DNA of 42,951 bases from the NCBI GenBank assembly GCA_947623175.1, contig CANQGK010000021.1:1-42951 (forward strand). Direction: 5' to 3'. Source of the DNA: an uncultured Clostridia bacterium (GTDB lineage: Bacteria; Bacillota; Clostridia; Oscillospirales; Acutalibacteraceae). Positions 8,678-16,421 of this stretch are shown here, piece after piece (the first letter of the stretch is position 1; each line of letters opens with the position of its first letter). A program made the translations under genes and the position numbers. The notes beneath the pieces were generated by a model. That model worked only from the letters and a program-made list of their open reading frames with translations. It ran no database searches and was not told the DNA's origin.

Positions 8678-8708
8678 AAAATTTCCAACGGCGGCAACCG
8701 GAAATTTT
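8678..8708 (-). terminator. weak hairpin between glucosaminidase and cohesin genes
   Basis: AAAATTTCC (8678-8686) pairs with GGAAATTTT (8700-8708) around a 13-nt loop. On the minus strand the 3' arm runs into a T-rich stretch. It may end the dockerin gene transcript or only attenuate read-through into the cohesin gene. Confidence 0.4.
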
Positions 8709-8743
8709 ATATTGCGTTCGCCCGAAAATAACGCCCGACTTTT

Positions 8744-10300
8744 TTAATTTAATTTTGAAATACCCAAAAGATGCAGCCGCACGTTTGCAAGGTCGCGGAT
8801 TGTAATATCTCCGTCGCCGTTGGTATCCGCTCCCTTAAAATTATCGTTTTTAAGCGTGGAGATTTTCAAAAGATGCAGTCGTATATTGGCAAGGTCGCGG
8901 ATTGTAACAGTTCCGTCGCCGTTGGTATCGCCTTTTTTAACTGTGGAGGAGGGCGTCGAGGGCGCGGTGGCTTTTCCCGACTTTACGGTAAGTGTGCAGG
9001 CTGCGGACGCGTCTACGTTTATGACGTAATCCATAGTATAACCGGTTTCGGATTTGACCTTGAGAGTTACCTTGTTGGAGCCTTTTTTAAGGCTGTAGCT
9101 GCCGCTTCCGGCATAGGAAGCGCCGGTGACCGGGTTTACGTTTACCGTAGTATTGCCCGTAACGTGCAGGTCGTAACTGTATTTATACATATCAAACGAC
9201 GGGGTAAGACCGCTCACGCTTATGGACGAAAAATAATAATTATTCTTTTTGGAGCTTTTCGCCGGCTGTTTGGAAGCCGAAGACGGCATATTTTTAAATA
9301 CCGGTATTTTAAAGCTCAAGGACAATGAGGTATCTGCCTTATAGGTTTTGGCTATCCCCGTGCCCTTATTGTAAGCGTCGTGCACCGCCTGAGCGTATTG
9401 GTGCCAGAGTCTGTCGCTGTTGAGAACGTTATAATCCTGGTAATAATAGGTATCCTGCTTTGCCGAAATATAACTGTCGTTTAAAAATTCCGCCCCGCCT
9501 ATAATCGATTTTGCACGGGTATCCCATTTTTCCTCTTTGGCTCTTTTAAGTCCGTTTTCAATAACCGCCTTTTCGCTTGACCCCGAAGCGCCTATATTAA
9601 AGAAATTATAATAGCCCTTATAACTGCTGTATGTACCCGAAATAAGGCTTGATTTGCCGTCTGAGCCCTGCTCCTGTATGATTTTGGAAGCGATGACGTA
9701 GGGGCTTACTCCGGATTGCTTAGCCGCGTCCATAATGATTTTTACGTAGGAGCCGCCGTAGGTTTTATCGGACGAATCGGTATATCCCTTTTCCAAAAAG
9801 GTGCCTTTTATTATCTTTTTCAGTCCGTCTTCGGTTTGAAAAGACGAATTATAGCTTTGCTCCATGAACATATATATTTCTCCGTCGTTCAAAAAATTAC
9901 GCGGATCCATATAATAAGCTATAATTTCGCGCGAGGCGCCGGTCCAACCGCCGTTGGTATTCACCCACTGACTTTTATCCCAATCATACGAGCCCTTGCC
10001 CATAGACCGCCAGGATATCGACTGTGAGGTTTGCACCTGCTTTCGCATATTTTCGGATTGCGCCGCCACCGCGTCGGCAAAGGGCGTATCGACGGTATCG
10101 GCTATAAATTCCCAATTGGGGTAGGTAGCATGCAATTTTTTGAGCGCCGTTTGGTAGCTTGACGGAAAAGCCTTGATCTTTTCGTCGAAGGAAGCGGCGG
10201 AGATAACCGTTCCGGAAAAAGCCGCAATATATGCATAACTGCCCGCTATAGCCAAAGCAGACGCCAAAATCAGCGATAAAAGCTTTTTAAGGACGTTCAT
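8744..10300 (-). CDS. Secreted N-acetylglucosaminidase with cadherin-like and dockerin domains
   Basis: A 518-residue exported protein. A signal sequence lies at 1-30. A LytG/Mannosyl-glycoprotein endo-beta-GlcNAcase-type catalytic region covers about 180-325 (SYVKIIMDAAKQSGVSPYVIASKIIQEQG, then YYNFFNIGA), with the likely catalytic glutamate in IIQEQG. A cadherin-like beta-sandwich follows at about 354-430 and a type I dockerin at 456-515. Both dockerin calcium loops read D-T-N-G-D-G with the same I-R pair at positions 10-11. The expected activity is cutting peptidoglycan glycan strands. The ATG at 10300 is preceded by GGGAGG; the in-frame GTG at 10321 lies upstream of that site and is rejected. 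A perfect sigma-A promoter lies about 70 bp upstream. The neighbouring cohesin protein is the likely partner. Confidence 0.85.
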   Translation of the reverse strand: MNVLKKLLSLILASALAIAGSYAYIAAFSGTVISAASFDEKIKAFPSSYQTALKKLHATYPNWEFIADTVDTPFADAVAAQSENMRKQVQTSQSISWRSMGKGSYDWDKSQWVNTNGGWTGASREIIAYYMDPRNFLNDGEIYMFMEQSYNSSFQTEDGLKKIIKGTFLEKGYTDSSDKTYGGSYVKIIMDAAKQSGVSPYVIASKIIQEQGSDGKSSLISGTYSSYKGYYNFFNIGASGSSEKAVIENGLKRAKEEKWDTRAKSIIGGAEFLNDSYISAKQDTYYYQDYNVLNSDRLWHQYAQAVHDAYNKGTGIAKTYKADTSLSLSFKIPVFKNMPSSASKQPAKSSKKNNYYFSSISVSGLTPSFDMYKYSYDLHVTGNTTVNVNPVTGASYAGSGSYSLKKGSNKVTLKVKSETGYTMDYVINVDASAACTLTVKSGKATAPSTPSSTVKKGDTNGDGTVTIRDLANIRLHLLKISTLKNDNFKGADTNGDGDITIRDLANVRLHLLGISKLN

Positions 10301-10370
10301 ATACCCTATTCCTCCCGTCACTTTATTGCCGCACCGATTTTAAAAAAAGTCAAATCGTAAAATCATTAGT

Positions 10371-10399
10371 ATTATAACTTTTTTTTGTTGTTATGTCAA
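10371..10399 (-). promoter_or_regulatory. consensus sigma-A promoter of the dockerin glucosaminidase
   Basis: On the minus strand a perfect TTGACA (10394-10399) and a perfect TATAAT (10371-10376) are separated by exactly 17 nt. This predicts strong vegetative expression of the downstream cell-wall enzyme. The rest of the 260-bp intergenic region holds only the terminator of the P-loop gene. Confidence 0.8.
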
Positions 10400-10476
10400 C
10401 CAAAATTCGACAAAATTTGATTGTAAATAATACCCTGCGCCGAAAGCTTTAAACCAAGCGCCCGACGTAAAGGCTC

Positions 10477-10523
10477 AAAAAATGCGAAAGCCGCGGATAT
10501 ACTTCGGCATATCTGCGGCTTTC
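10477..10523 (-). terminator. intrinsic terminator after the P-loop gene
   Basis: Arms 10509-10523 and 10486-10500 pair over 15 bp (one G-U), and six T follow on the minus strand (10477-10482). Confidence 0.85.
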
Positions 10524-10560
10524 GGCGTATATTGTGTAAAATTTTGCTTATAACCGATAT

Positions 10561-10968
10561 TTATACGATCTCGGCAATATTGAAAATCTTTTCGGGAAGC
10601 TCTTCTTTATCGGCGGAAACGGTAAAGAGGAATTCGATACCGTCGATTTTTTCCAAACGCTTGAAGAACTCGAAAAGCTCGTCGTAATCGCGGCTGCCTA
10701 TGCGCAGGGTGGCGTCGCCGAAAATGTGGGTAATGTCGTTGTTGCCGGCTTTGATGCCGCTTATCATACCGTAATATTCGCCGTAGCCCGAAATTTCATA
10801 AGCATCCGCGTCAATAAGGCGCGCTTTATGTGTAACAGAATAGGTAAGGGTGTCGCCCTTTTCTATGCAGACGACGTTTCCGAGACTTTGTGCGGCGGCG
10901 GAATTAACCAAATCCACCAGCTTTTTAGTCTTTCCCGAACCTTTTCTTCCGATAATGAGTTTTATCAT
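10561..10968 (-). CDS. Small P-loop ATP-binding protein of unknown role
   Basis: A 135-residue soluble protein beginning with a Walker A motif, IIGRKGSGKTKKL (residues 4-16). A plausible Walker B-like hydrophobic strand is ITHIFGDATLRIG, and near the C-terminus there is a second strand, IEFLFTVSADKEELPEK. This resembles a minimal P-loop NTPase, but no known family name can be given with confidence. AAAGGAG lies 9 nt before the ATG. It lies 50 bp after pgi on the same strand and may be co-transcribed with it; a strong terminator follows. Nothing in the sequence points to a substrate. Confidence 0.7.
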   Translation of the reverse strand: MIKLIIGRKGSGKTKKLVDLVNSAAAQSLGNVVCIEKGDTLTYSVTHKARLIDADAYEISGYGEYYGMISGIKAGNNDITHIFGDATLRIGSRDYDELFEFFKRLEKIDGIEFLFTVSADKEELPEKIFNIAEIV

Positions 10969-11018
10969 TTTTTTCAGCTCCTTTATAATTAACCGCCTCT
11001 CGGCAGTGTTATCTGTTG

Positions 11019-12356
11019 TTAATTAAGACGCGCTTCAAGCTCCGCCTTTTGCGCCTCGTATCCCGGTTTTCCGAGCAGGGCGAACATATTCTTTTTATAG
11101 CTCTCTACGCCCGGTTGGTCAAAGGGATTGACGCCCAGCATATAACCCGATACGGCGCAGGCCTTTTCAAAGAAATAAATAAGCTCGCCTAAATTTTCCT
11201 CGTCGGGTTTGTCGACCTTTATAACGAGATTGGGAACGCCGCCGTCGGTATGGGCGAGTACCGTACCCTCAAAAGCCTTTTCGTTTACGAAGGACATGGT
11301 TTTGCCCGCCAAAAAGTTAAGACCGTCGCCGTTATCGGCGTCCTTTTCGATAACGATATCCTTATCGGTGCCGCCGAAGGTGACTACCGTCTCAAACATC
11401 AAACGGCTGCCGTCCTGCACGAACTGCCCCATAGAATGAAGGTCGGTGGAAAAGGTGACGGACGCCGGGAAAAGCCCCTTATTATCCTTACCCTCGCTCT
11501 CGCCGAAAAGCTGTTTAAACCACTCCGCCATCATAGTAAAGCGGGGCTCGTAGGATACCAAAAGCTCTATAGACTTACCCTTGCGGTAAAAGGCATTGCG
11601 AATTGCCGCGTAGGTGTAACAGCCGTTTTTGCAAAGGTCGGGCTCGTTGTACTTTTGAACCGCATTTGCGGCGCCCTGCATCAATTTGTCGATATCGGCG
11701 CCGGCAGCGGCGATCGGCAAAAGTCCTACCGCGGTCAAAACGGAAAATCTGCCGCCTACGTCGTCGGGCACGACGAAGCACTCGTAGCCCTTCTCGTCGG
11801 CGAGCTGTTTTAAGGTGCCGCGCGCTTTATCGGTGGTGCAATAAATGCGCTTTGCCGCCTCTTCCTCACCGTAATGCTCCTCAAGATACTTACGGAATAC
11901 CCTGAAAGCCACCGCCGGTTCGGTAGTGGTACCCGATTTGGATATGATATTCACCGAAACGCGCTTACCCTCGCAAAGCTTCAAAACGTCCGCAAGGTTG
12001 CTTCCGCTTATGCTGTTGCCCGAAAAATAAATCTCGGGAGCGTTCTCTCTCAAAGCGTTGTAATACGGTCCCTTTAAAAATTCGATAGCGGCGCGCGCGC
12101 CGAGGTAGGAACCGCCTATACCGATAACTATTAAAACGTCGGTATCGCGGCGAATTTTCTCCGCCGCTTTTTTAATTCGCGCAAATTCCGACTTATCGTA
12201 ATCCAAAGGCAGATTGACCCAACCCAAAAAGTCGCTTCCGAGGCGGTTTTTGTCTCGGATTGCGGCGTGAGCCGCGGCAACCTGATCCTTCAGTCCCTCT
12301 AAGTCGTTATCGCTTAAAAAATTTTTTGCGTAGTTATAACCGAAAGTTACAGACAA
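11019..12356 (-). CDS. pgi: Glucose-6-phosphate isomerase
   Basis: A 445-residue glycolytic enzyme interconverting glucose 6-phosphate and fructose 6-phosphate. Signature elements are [18 protein letters not shown], the sugar-phosphate site [32 protein letters not shown] and the C-terminal [12 protein letters not shown]. The length matches the short Firmicutes form. The start is TTG at 12356, preceded at a distance by GGGGGA; the next residues ([13 protein letters not shown]) fit the family N-terminus, so the start is kept. It is followed by the P-loop gene and preceded by the divergently spaced dacF region on the same strand. Confidence 0.95.
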   Translation of the reverse strand: MSVTFGYNYAKNFLSDNDLEGLKDQVAAAHAAIRDKNRLGSDFLGWVNLPLDYDKSEFARIKKAAEKIRRDTDVLIVIGIGGSYLGARAAIEFLKGPYYNALRENAPEIYFSGNSISGSNLADVLKLCEGKRVSVNIISKSGTTTEPAVAFRVFRKYLEEHYGEEEAAKRIYCTTDKARGTLKQLADEKGYECFVVPDDVGGRFSVLTAVGLLPIAAAGADIDKLMQGAANAVQKYNEPDLCKNGCYTYAAIRNAFYRKGKSIELLVSYEPRFTMMAEWFKQLFGESEGKDNKGLFPASVTFSTDLHSMGQFVQDGSRLMFETVVTFGGTDKDIVIEKDADNGDGLNFLAGKTMSFVNEKAFEGTVLAHTDGGVPNLVIKVDKPDEENLGELIYFFEKACAVSGYMLGVNPFDQPGVESYKKNMFALLGKPGYEAQKAELEARLN

Positions 12357-12447
12357 TTAAAAATCCCCCAAATTTTTTATTCTGTTTTTATTTTACAATA
12401 TATCCGCGCTTTTTTCAAGAGCAAATATGTATATTAATTAAAAGTTT

Positions 12448-13662
12448 TCAATTTTTAAATATTCCGTACAAAATCCGCGATATCGAAACCCACAGCGACA
12501 GCCGCTTTACCTCTTCGGCGGCGGTTATTTCTATTCTGCCGGCTTCGGTATCTCCGACGCTTATATTTACAAATCCCAAAAGGTCGCCTTTTTTTACCGG
12601 CGCGGTGATATCTTTGTTCCATTCGACGCTTCTTTTTATCTCGTCCTTGGTATTTTTGGGCAGTAAAAGCTCAAGAGTGCCGTCGGTATTTATTTTTATT
12701 TGCTTTTTAACGCCCTTCGCTATCGGAATTTCGGTTTCCTTTATTTCCGCCTTTATGCTGTTAAAGCTAAAGTTCGCAAAGCCGTAATCGAGCAGCTTTT
12801 TGGCGCCGGCAAAGCGGTCGTTATTGGTATCCGCCGCCATCACCACCGCCACAAGCTCCAAATCCCCCCGCTTAGCCGTAGCCGAAAGACAGTATTTCGC
12901 CGTATTCGTGGTACCGGTCTTAAGCCCGGTGGCGCCTTCGTAAAACCGTATAAGCTTGTTTGTGTTTACAAGCTCGGATTTACCGTCCCGCAGAGAATCC
13001 ATCCAGACGGTGGAATACCGCTTTATAAGCTCGTGCTTTATAAGCTCGCTTGACATGACCGCCACGTCGTGCGCGGAGGTGACGTGCCCCTCGGCGTCAA
13101 GTCCGGTACAGTTGACAAAGTTTGTGCTGTTCATTCCGAGCTCTCGCGCCCGCTCGTTCATTAACGCTACGAAGCCTTCCTCGCTTCCCGCCAAATGCTC
13201 GCCGAGCGCCGTGCATGCGTCGTTGGCGGAGGCTATAACCACCGCCTTTAAAAGGTCGTCTGTCGTCATGCTCTCTCCCGGTTCGAGCCAGATTTGCGAG
13301 CCGCCCATGCCTGCGGCATGCTCGCTTGCGGTAACCACCGTTTCGGTGGTCAGCTCTCCCCTTTCTATAGCTTCCATAATAAGCAAAAGCGACATAATTT
13401 TGGTAATCGAAGCCGGTGAAACCTTTTCGTCGGAATTACTCTCGTAAAGAATTTCACCGGTAACAGGCTCCATAAGTATCGCCGACTTTGCCTTTATATC
13501 AAGCGTTTGCCCTATCGCGGCGTCGGAAGCCGCGGCTTCTATCGGCTCGTTTATATCCGAAATATCGCATTCGCTCGATACGGTAACAGTCGAAGAAGCC
13601 GCCGAAACACCCGTGCCGAGGCTCAAAACAAAAATCAAAATAATCGCCGTTAACCTTTTCAA
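12448..13662 (-). CDS. D-alanyl-D-alanine carboxypeptidase (DacF/DacA type)
   Basis: A 404-residue class C low-mass penicillin-binding protein. The signal peptide is at 1-22. Active-site motifs: S85-I-T-K88 (in SPASITKIM), the S-x-N motif in SANDACT, and LKTGTT. The C-terminal region (about residues 300-380) is the usual beta-sandwich, and the last residues form an amphipathic helix for membrane attachment. It removes the terminal D-alanine of peptidoglycan stem peptides. It starts at TTG with GGGGTG 7 nt upstream. In Bacillus dacF adjoins the spoIIA operon; here it lies about 11 kb away, so whether it is the sporulation DacF or a vegetative DacA-like enzyme is open. Confidence 0.92.
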   Translation of the reverse strand: MKRLTAIILIFVLSLGTGVSAASSTVTVSSECDISDINEPIEAAASDAAIGQTLDIKAKSAILMEPVTGEILYESNSDEKVSPASITKIMSLLLIMEAIERGELTTETVVTASEHAAGMGGSQIWLEPGESMTTDDLLKAVVIASANDACTALGEHLAGSEEGFVALMNERARELGMNSTNFVNCTGLDAEGHVTSAHDVAVMSSELIKHELIKRYSTVWMDSLRDGKSELVNTNKLIRFYEGATGLKTGTTNTAKYCLSATAKRGDLELVAVVMAADTNNDRFAGAKKLLDYGFANFSFNSIKAEIKETEIPIAKGVKKQIKINTDGTLELLLPKNTKDEIKRSVEWNKDITAPVKKGDLLGFVNISVGDTEAGRIEITAAEEVKRLSLWVSISRILYGIFKN

Positions 13663-13806
13663 TTAAAACACCCCAAACGCATTATTTATAAAATAATATG
13701 TTTAAGCCGTAAATTTAATAACTCTGCATAAAATAAATTTACAACCGCAAATTTCCGGTTTTTAAAGCTTAAAAAATCGCAAAAAATCGTTCTTTCGGCA
13801 AAAAAC

Positions 13807-13835
13807 TTTACTTTTTGCCGTTTTTTTGGTATACT
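13807..13835 (+). promoter_or_regulatory. sigma-A promoter of the sugar transferase
   Basis: TTTACT (13807-13812) and TATACT (13830-13835) are separated by 17 nt, about 20 bp before the ribosome binding site of the transferase gene. Confidence 0.7.
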
Positions 13836-13867
13836 GTTAAAAAACTTCCTTTTTAGGAGTGATTATT

Positions 13868-15247
13868 TTGAAAAAGGAACTCGAGCAATACAAGCGTTTG
13901 ATGCGCTACGCCTTTACCCTGCTGTTGATTGTCGGACAGGCGTTGGCTTTTCTGTTTTGCTGGATGTCGGAATATAACGAGCTCATCATACTCCCCTTTG
14001 TTAAAAGAGGACATTGGCTTATAGGCCTTTACTATCTTTTATTGCAAAGCATTTTTCTTTATATTTTTGAAGGACTTAAATTCGGCTATTATAAAAAGGT
14101 GCATATATTTATCTCGCAGATATTGGCGATCGTTTGCACAAACGTCATGATATATCTGCAAATAGCCCTGCTCGCCGCAAGATTCGTCACCTTTAAGCCA
14201 ATCGTTTTCGTTTCCGCTTTCGATATCGCGTTTTCGATATTGATTACCTCCATAAGCGAATTTGTATTCGGCAAATTTTTCCCTCCGAAAAGGCTTTTGG
14301 TAATTTACGACGAATACGAACCGGGCGTTTTTGTGGAAAAGCTCAATTCCCGCAAGGATAAATTCATTGTCGAAAAAACCGCCAATATTTCCATAGGCAT
14401 AGACGAGCTGAAAAAGCTCATAGACTCGGTGAACGGGGTTGTTTTATTTGACGTTCATTCGGAAATACGGAATAAAATAATCAAGCTTTGCTTTGATAAA
14501 AATATCCGCACCTATACCACCTCCAAGGTTTCGGATATACTCATACGCGGCGCCGAAAGCGTTCATTTGTTTGACACGCCTCTCCTGCTCTACCGCAACA
14601 ACAGCGGACTTTCCTTTGAACAGCGTTTTATAAAGCGGCTTGCGGATATTGTAATATCGGCGCTTTTGCTTATTATAACCTCGCCGTTAATGCTTATTGC
14701 GGCGCTGGCTATTAAGCTTTACGACGGCGGACCGGTATTTTTCAGACAAAAGCGTACGACGCTTAACGGCAAAATATTCAAAATTCATAAATTCCGCAGC
14801 ATGATAGTCGACGCCGAAAAGGGCGGAAGCCCCATCCCCGCCACAAAATCCGATCCGAGAATTACCCCCGTAGGCAAAGTTTTACGCTTTACGAGGATCG
14901 ACGAGTTGCCCCAGCTTATAGATATTCTAAAGGGCGACATGAGCCTTGTCGGCCCGCGACCCGAGCGTGTGGAGCATACGAAAAAATACACCGAAGAAAT
15001 CCCTGAATTTCAATACCGGCTTAAGGTGCGCGGCGGGCTTACCGGCTTTGCGCAGCTTTACGGCAAGTACAATACCTCGCCTTACGATAAGCTACAGCTT
15101 GACCTTATGTATATTCAAAACTATTCCCTGCTTTTGGATTTAAGGCTTTTGTTTATGACTCTTAAGGTAATATTCATAAAGGAAAGCACCGAGGGCTTTA
15201 CCGAAGAAAAAAGCCGCAGTATGAGCGATAAAAGCTCCAAAAAATAA
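13868..15247 (+). CDS. Exopolysaccharide polyprenyl-phosphate sugar transferase
   Basis: A 459-residue membrane enzyme of the WbaP/CpsE type, which transfers a sugar phosphate to undecaprenyl phosphate as the first step of surface polysaccharide synthesis. Four or five N-terminal helices (about 10-130) are followed by a Rossmann-like domain (about 140-250). A further membrane segment begins the catalytic domain (KRLADIVISALLLIITSP), which carries the diagnostic HKFRSMIVDAE, RFTRIDELPQL and SLVGPRPERVEH motifs. I chose the TTG at 13868 because AGGAG ends 8 nt before it; an in-frame GTG at 13859 overlaps that site. No other EPS genes are next to it, so it may serve a locus elsewhere. A terminator follows. 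Confidence 0.92.
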   Translation: MKKELEQYKRLMRYAFTLLLIVGQALAFLFCWMSEYNELIILPFVKRGHWLIGLYYLLLQSIFLYIFEGLKFGYYKKVHIFISQILAIVCTNVMIYLQIALLAARFVTFKPIVFVSAFDIAFSILITSISEFVFGKFFPPKRLLVIYDEYEPGVFVEKLNSRKDKFIVEKTANISIGIDELKKLIDSVNGVVLFDVHSEIRNKIIKLCFDKNIRTYTTSKVSDILIRGAESVHLFDTPLLLYRNNSGLSFEQRFIKRLADIVISALLLIITSPLMLIAALAIKLYDGGPVFFRQKRTTLNGKIFKIHKFRSMIVDAEKGGSPIPATKSDPRITPVGKVLRFTRIDELPQLIDILKGDMSLVGPRPERVEHTKKYTEEIPEFQYRLKVRGGLTGFAQLYGKYNTSPYDKLQLDLMYIQNYSLLLDLRLLFMTLKVIFIKESTEGFTEEKSRSMSDKSSKK

Positions 15248-15259
15248 AAAATTTAAAAC

Positions 15260-15297
15260 CGGCGCACAGGCAATTTCGCTTGTGCGCCGTATTTTTT
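15260..15297. terminator. bidirectional terminator between sugar transferase and amidase
   Basis: Arms 15260-15271 and 15278-15289 form a 12-bp stem with one G-U, followed by T residues on the plus strand and preceded by A residues, which are T on the minus strand. Confidence 0.8.
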
Positions 15298-16030
15298 AAT
15301 ACCGAATATACCGTGAGCTTACGTACCCCACCGCATCGCCGTAGCCTACAAGGCTCCAATCGGGAAGACGGGCGTAAACCGTAACCTGCGAACCGTTCGG
15401 AATGCTTCCGATTACCGCCGCTTTTAAAGAAGGGGCGTACCGCAGGTTGAGATTGGAGCCGTTTGTCGCCACAGTCGCCGTAAATACGGACTGCGGCGTA
15501 TTAAAGGGAATACCGAAATATTCCGTAAGCGACAGCACCAGATTAGCCGCTATTTCATCTACGTTGTCGCGTATCCAGCGGGCGTCCTCGGCATTGTCGT
15601 GATAGGCAAGCTCCACAAGCACGCCCGGGGCCTTTACACGGCGCACTTCGCCGAGGCTTGTCGTGGAAATCGTGCGAACCTTGTTCGGCAGCGGATATAT
15701 AAGCTGTAGATTTTGCGCCAGAATATCGGCAAACCGCTTGCCCTTTTCGCTTGTCGGATAATAATATACCTCGCTTCCCCTTACCGAACCGGCGGCGTTT
15801 CCGGCGGCATTGGAATGAATTGCAAAATGCAAATCGTAGTTACCATTATTTGACTGCACAATAGACGAAGCCGCCGTCATGTCGGGAGTGTTGCGCACGT
15901 AGCGTATACCGCTTGCGGTAAGATAAGGCTCCATAGCGTCCGCCACAAGGTTCATATATTCCTCTTCGCTCCCGCCGCCGTTATAAGGATTGTACTCTTG
16001 CGTAGAAGGACTTAAATAAATAACCGGCAT
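15296..16030 (-). CDS. N-acetylmuramoyl-L-alanine amidase-like protein with SH3 domain
   Basis: A 244-residue protein. An Amidase_3-like domain covers about residues 1-170 (FAIHSNAAG holds a zinc-ligand histidine, and APGVLVELAYHDN holds the catalytic glutamate). A bacterial SH3 domain covers about 180-244 (LNLRYAPSLKAAVIGSIPNGS). The family cuts the bond between muramic acid and the stem peptide. Oddities: there is no signal peptide, and the usual DPGHGG block is replaced by YLSPSTQEYNPYN, so the first zinc-binding histidine is absent. I start at 16030, where AAAGGGTGG precedes the ATG; an upstream in-frame ATG at 16072 lacks such a site. A forespore or mother-cell lysis role is possible but not shown. 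Confidence 0.82.
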   Translation of the reverse strand: MPVIYLSPSTQEYNPYNGGGSEEEYMNLVADAMEPYLTASGIRYVRNTPDMTAASSIVQSNNGNYDLHFAIHSNAAGNAAGSVRGSEVYYYPTSEKGKRFADILAQNLQLIYPLPNKVRTISTTSLGEVRRVKAPGVLVELAYHDNAEDARWIRDNVDEIAANLVLSLTEYFGIPFNTPQSVFTATVATNGSNLNLRYAPSLKAAVIGSIPNGSQVTVYARLPDWSLVGYGDAVGYVSSRYIRY

Positions 16031-16086
16031 AAAAAACCACCCTTTCGTTTCATCCATAAAAAATATGAACAAAAAGGGCGGTTTAT

Positions 16087-16293
16087 GCCGCCGTTTTGTA
16101 TTATAATTATCAGGGCGAATTTAGCTTGTGGATGCTGCTTGCCGAATGGCTGAAGCTGATGTGCTATAATTTCCCGTTTGCATTTTTTACACAGCTTTTC
16201 TTTATTCAACCCTTTATTCGCACGCTGTTCAAACTGCTTTTTGCCAAGGATATCAAAAACCGGAATGTCGGTAAAAAGGCTGCGGTAGCTTGA
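16087..16293 (+). pseudogene. 3' remnant of a DUF2798 membrane-protein gene
   Basis: The 68 codons from 16087 to the stop at 16293 match the C-terminus of the intact DUF2798 protein at 22258-22836 almost residue for residue (for example LLAEWLKLMCYNFPFAFFTQ in both). The DNA similarity runs on past the stop to about 16355, matching 22465 down to about 22196 on the minus strand. The copy lacks the first two-thirds of the gene, a start codon and a ribosome binding site. Its left break lies just upstream of the amidase start. It is a broken, inverted partial duplicate; its trailing sequence now carries the promoter of the MATE gene. Confidence 0.85.
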
Positions 16294-16312
16294 TTTTTGT
16301 GCAAAATTGCCT

Positions 16313-16341
16313 TTGCAAAAGGCGAAAAAATCTGCTATAAT
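16313..16341 (+). promoter_or_regulatory. promoter upstream of the MATE gene, inside the duplicated tail
   Basis: TTGCAA (16313-16318) and a perfect TATAAT (16336-16341) are separated by 17 nt. The site lies in DNA shared with the region downstream of the intact DUF2798 gene, where a similar TTTACA ... TATAAT pair occurs. Confidence 0.65.
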
Positions 16342-16359
16342 ACTATTAGTGTGTAGCTC

Positions 16360-16399
16360 AAACGGCGTAAGTCCAACTTTTAGGACTTACGCCGTTTTT
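16360..16399 (+). terminator. leader hairpin/attenuator before the MATE gene
   Basis: Arms 16360-16374 and 16383-16397 form a perfect 15-bp stem with an 8-nt loop, and the T run ends at 16399. It lies between the predicted promoter (TATAAT at 16336) and the ribosome binding site (16409-16414), so transcription of the transporter must pass a terminator-like structure. Confidence 0.7.
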
Positions 16400-16421
16400 G
16401 CATTTAACAGGAGGTATTATA

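Noticed and set aside
9716-10027. Plus-strand open frame of 103 codons in the glucosaminidase gene
   Set aside because: Antisense shadow; the minus-strand frame has a signal peptide, known domains and a proper start.
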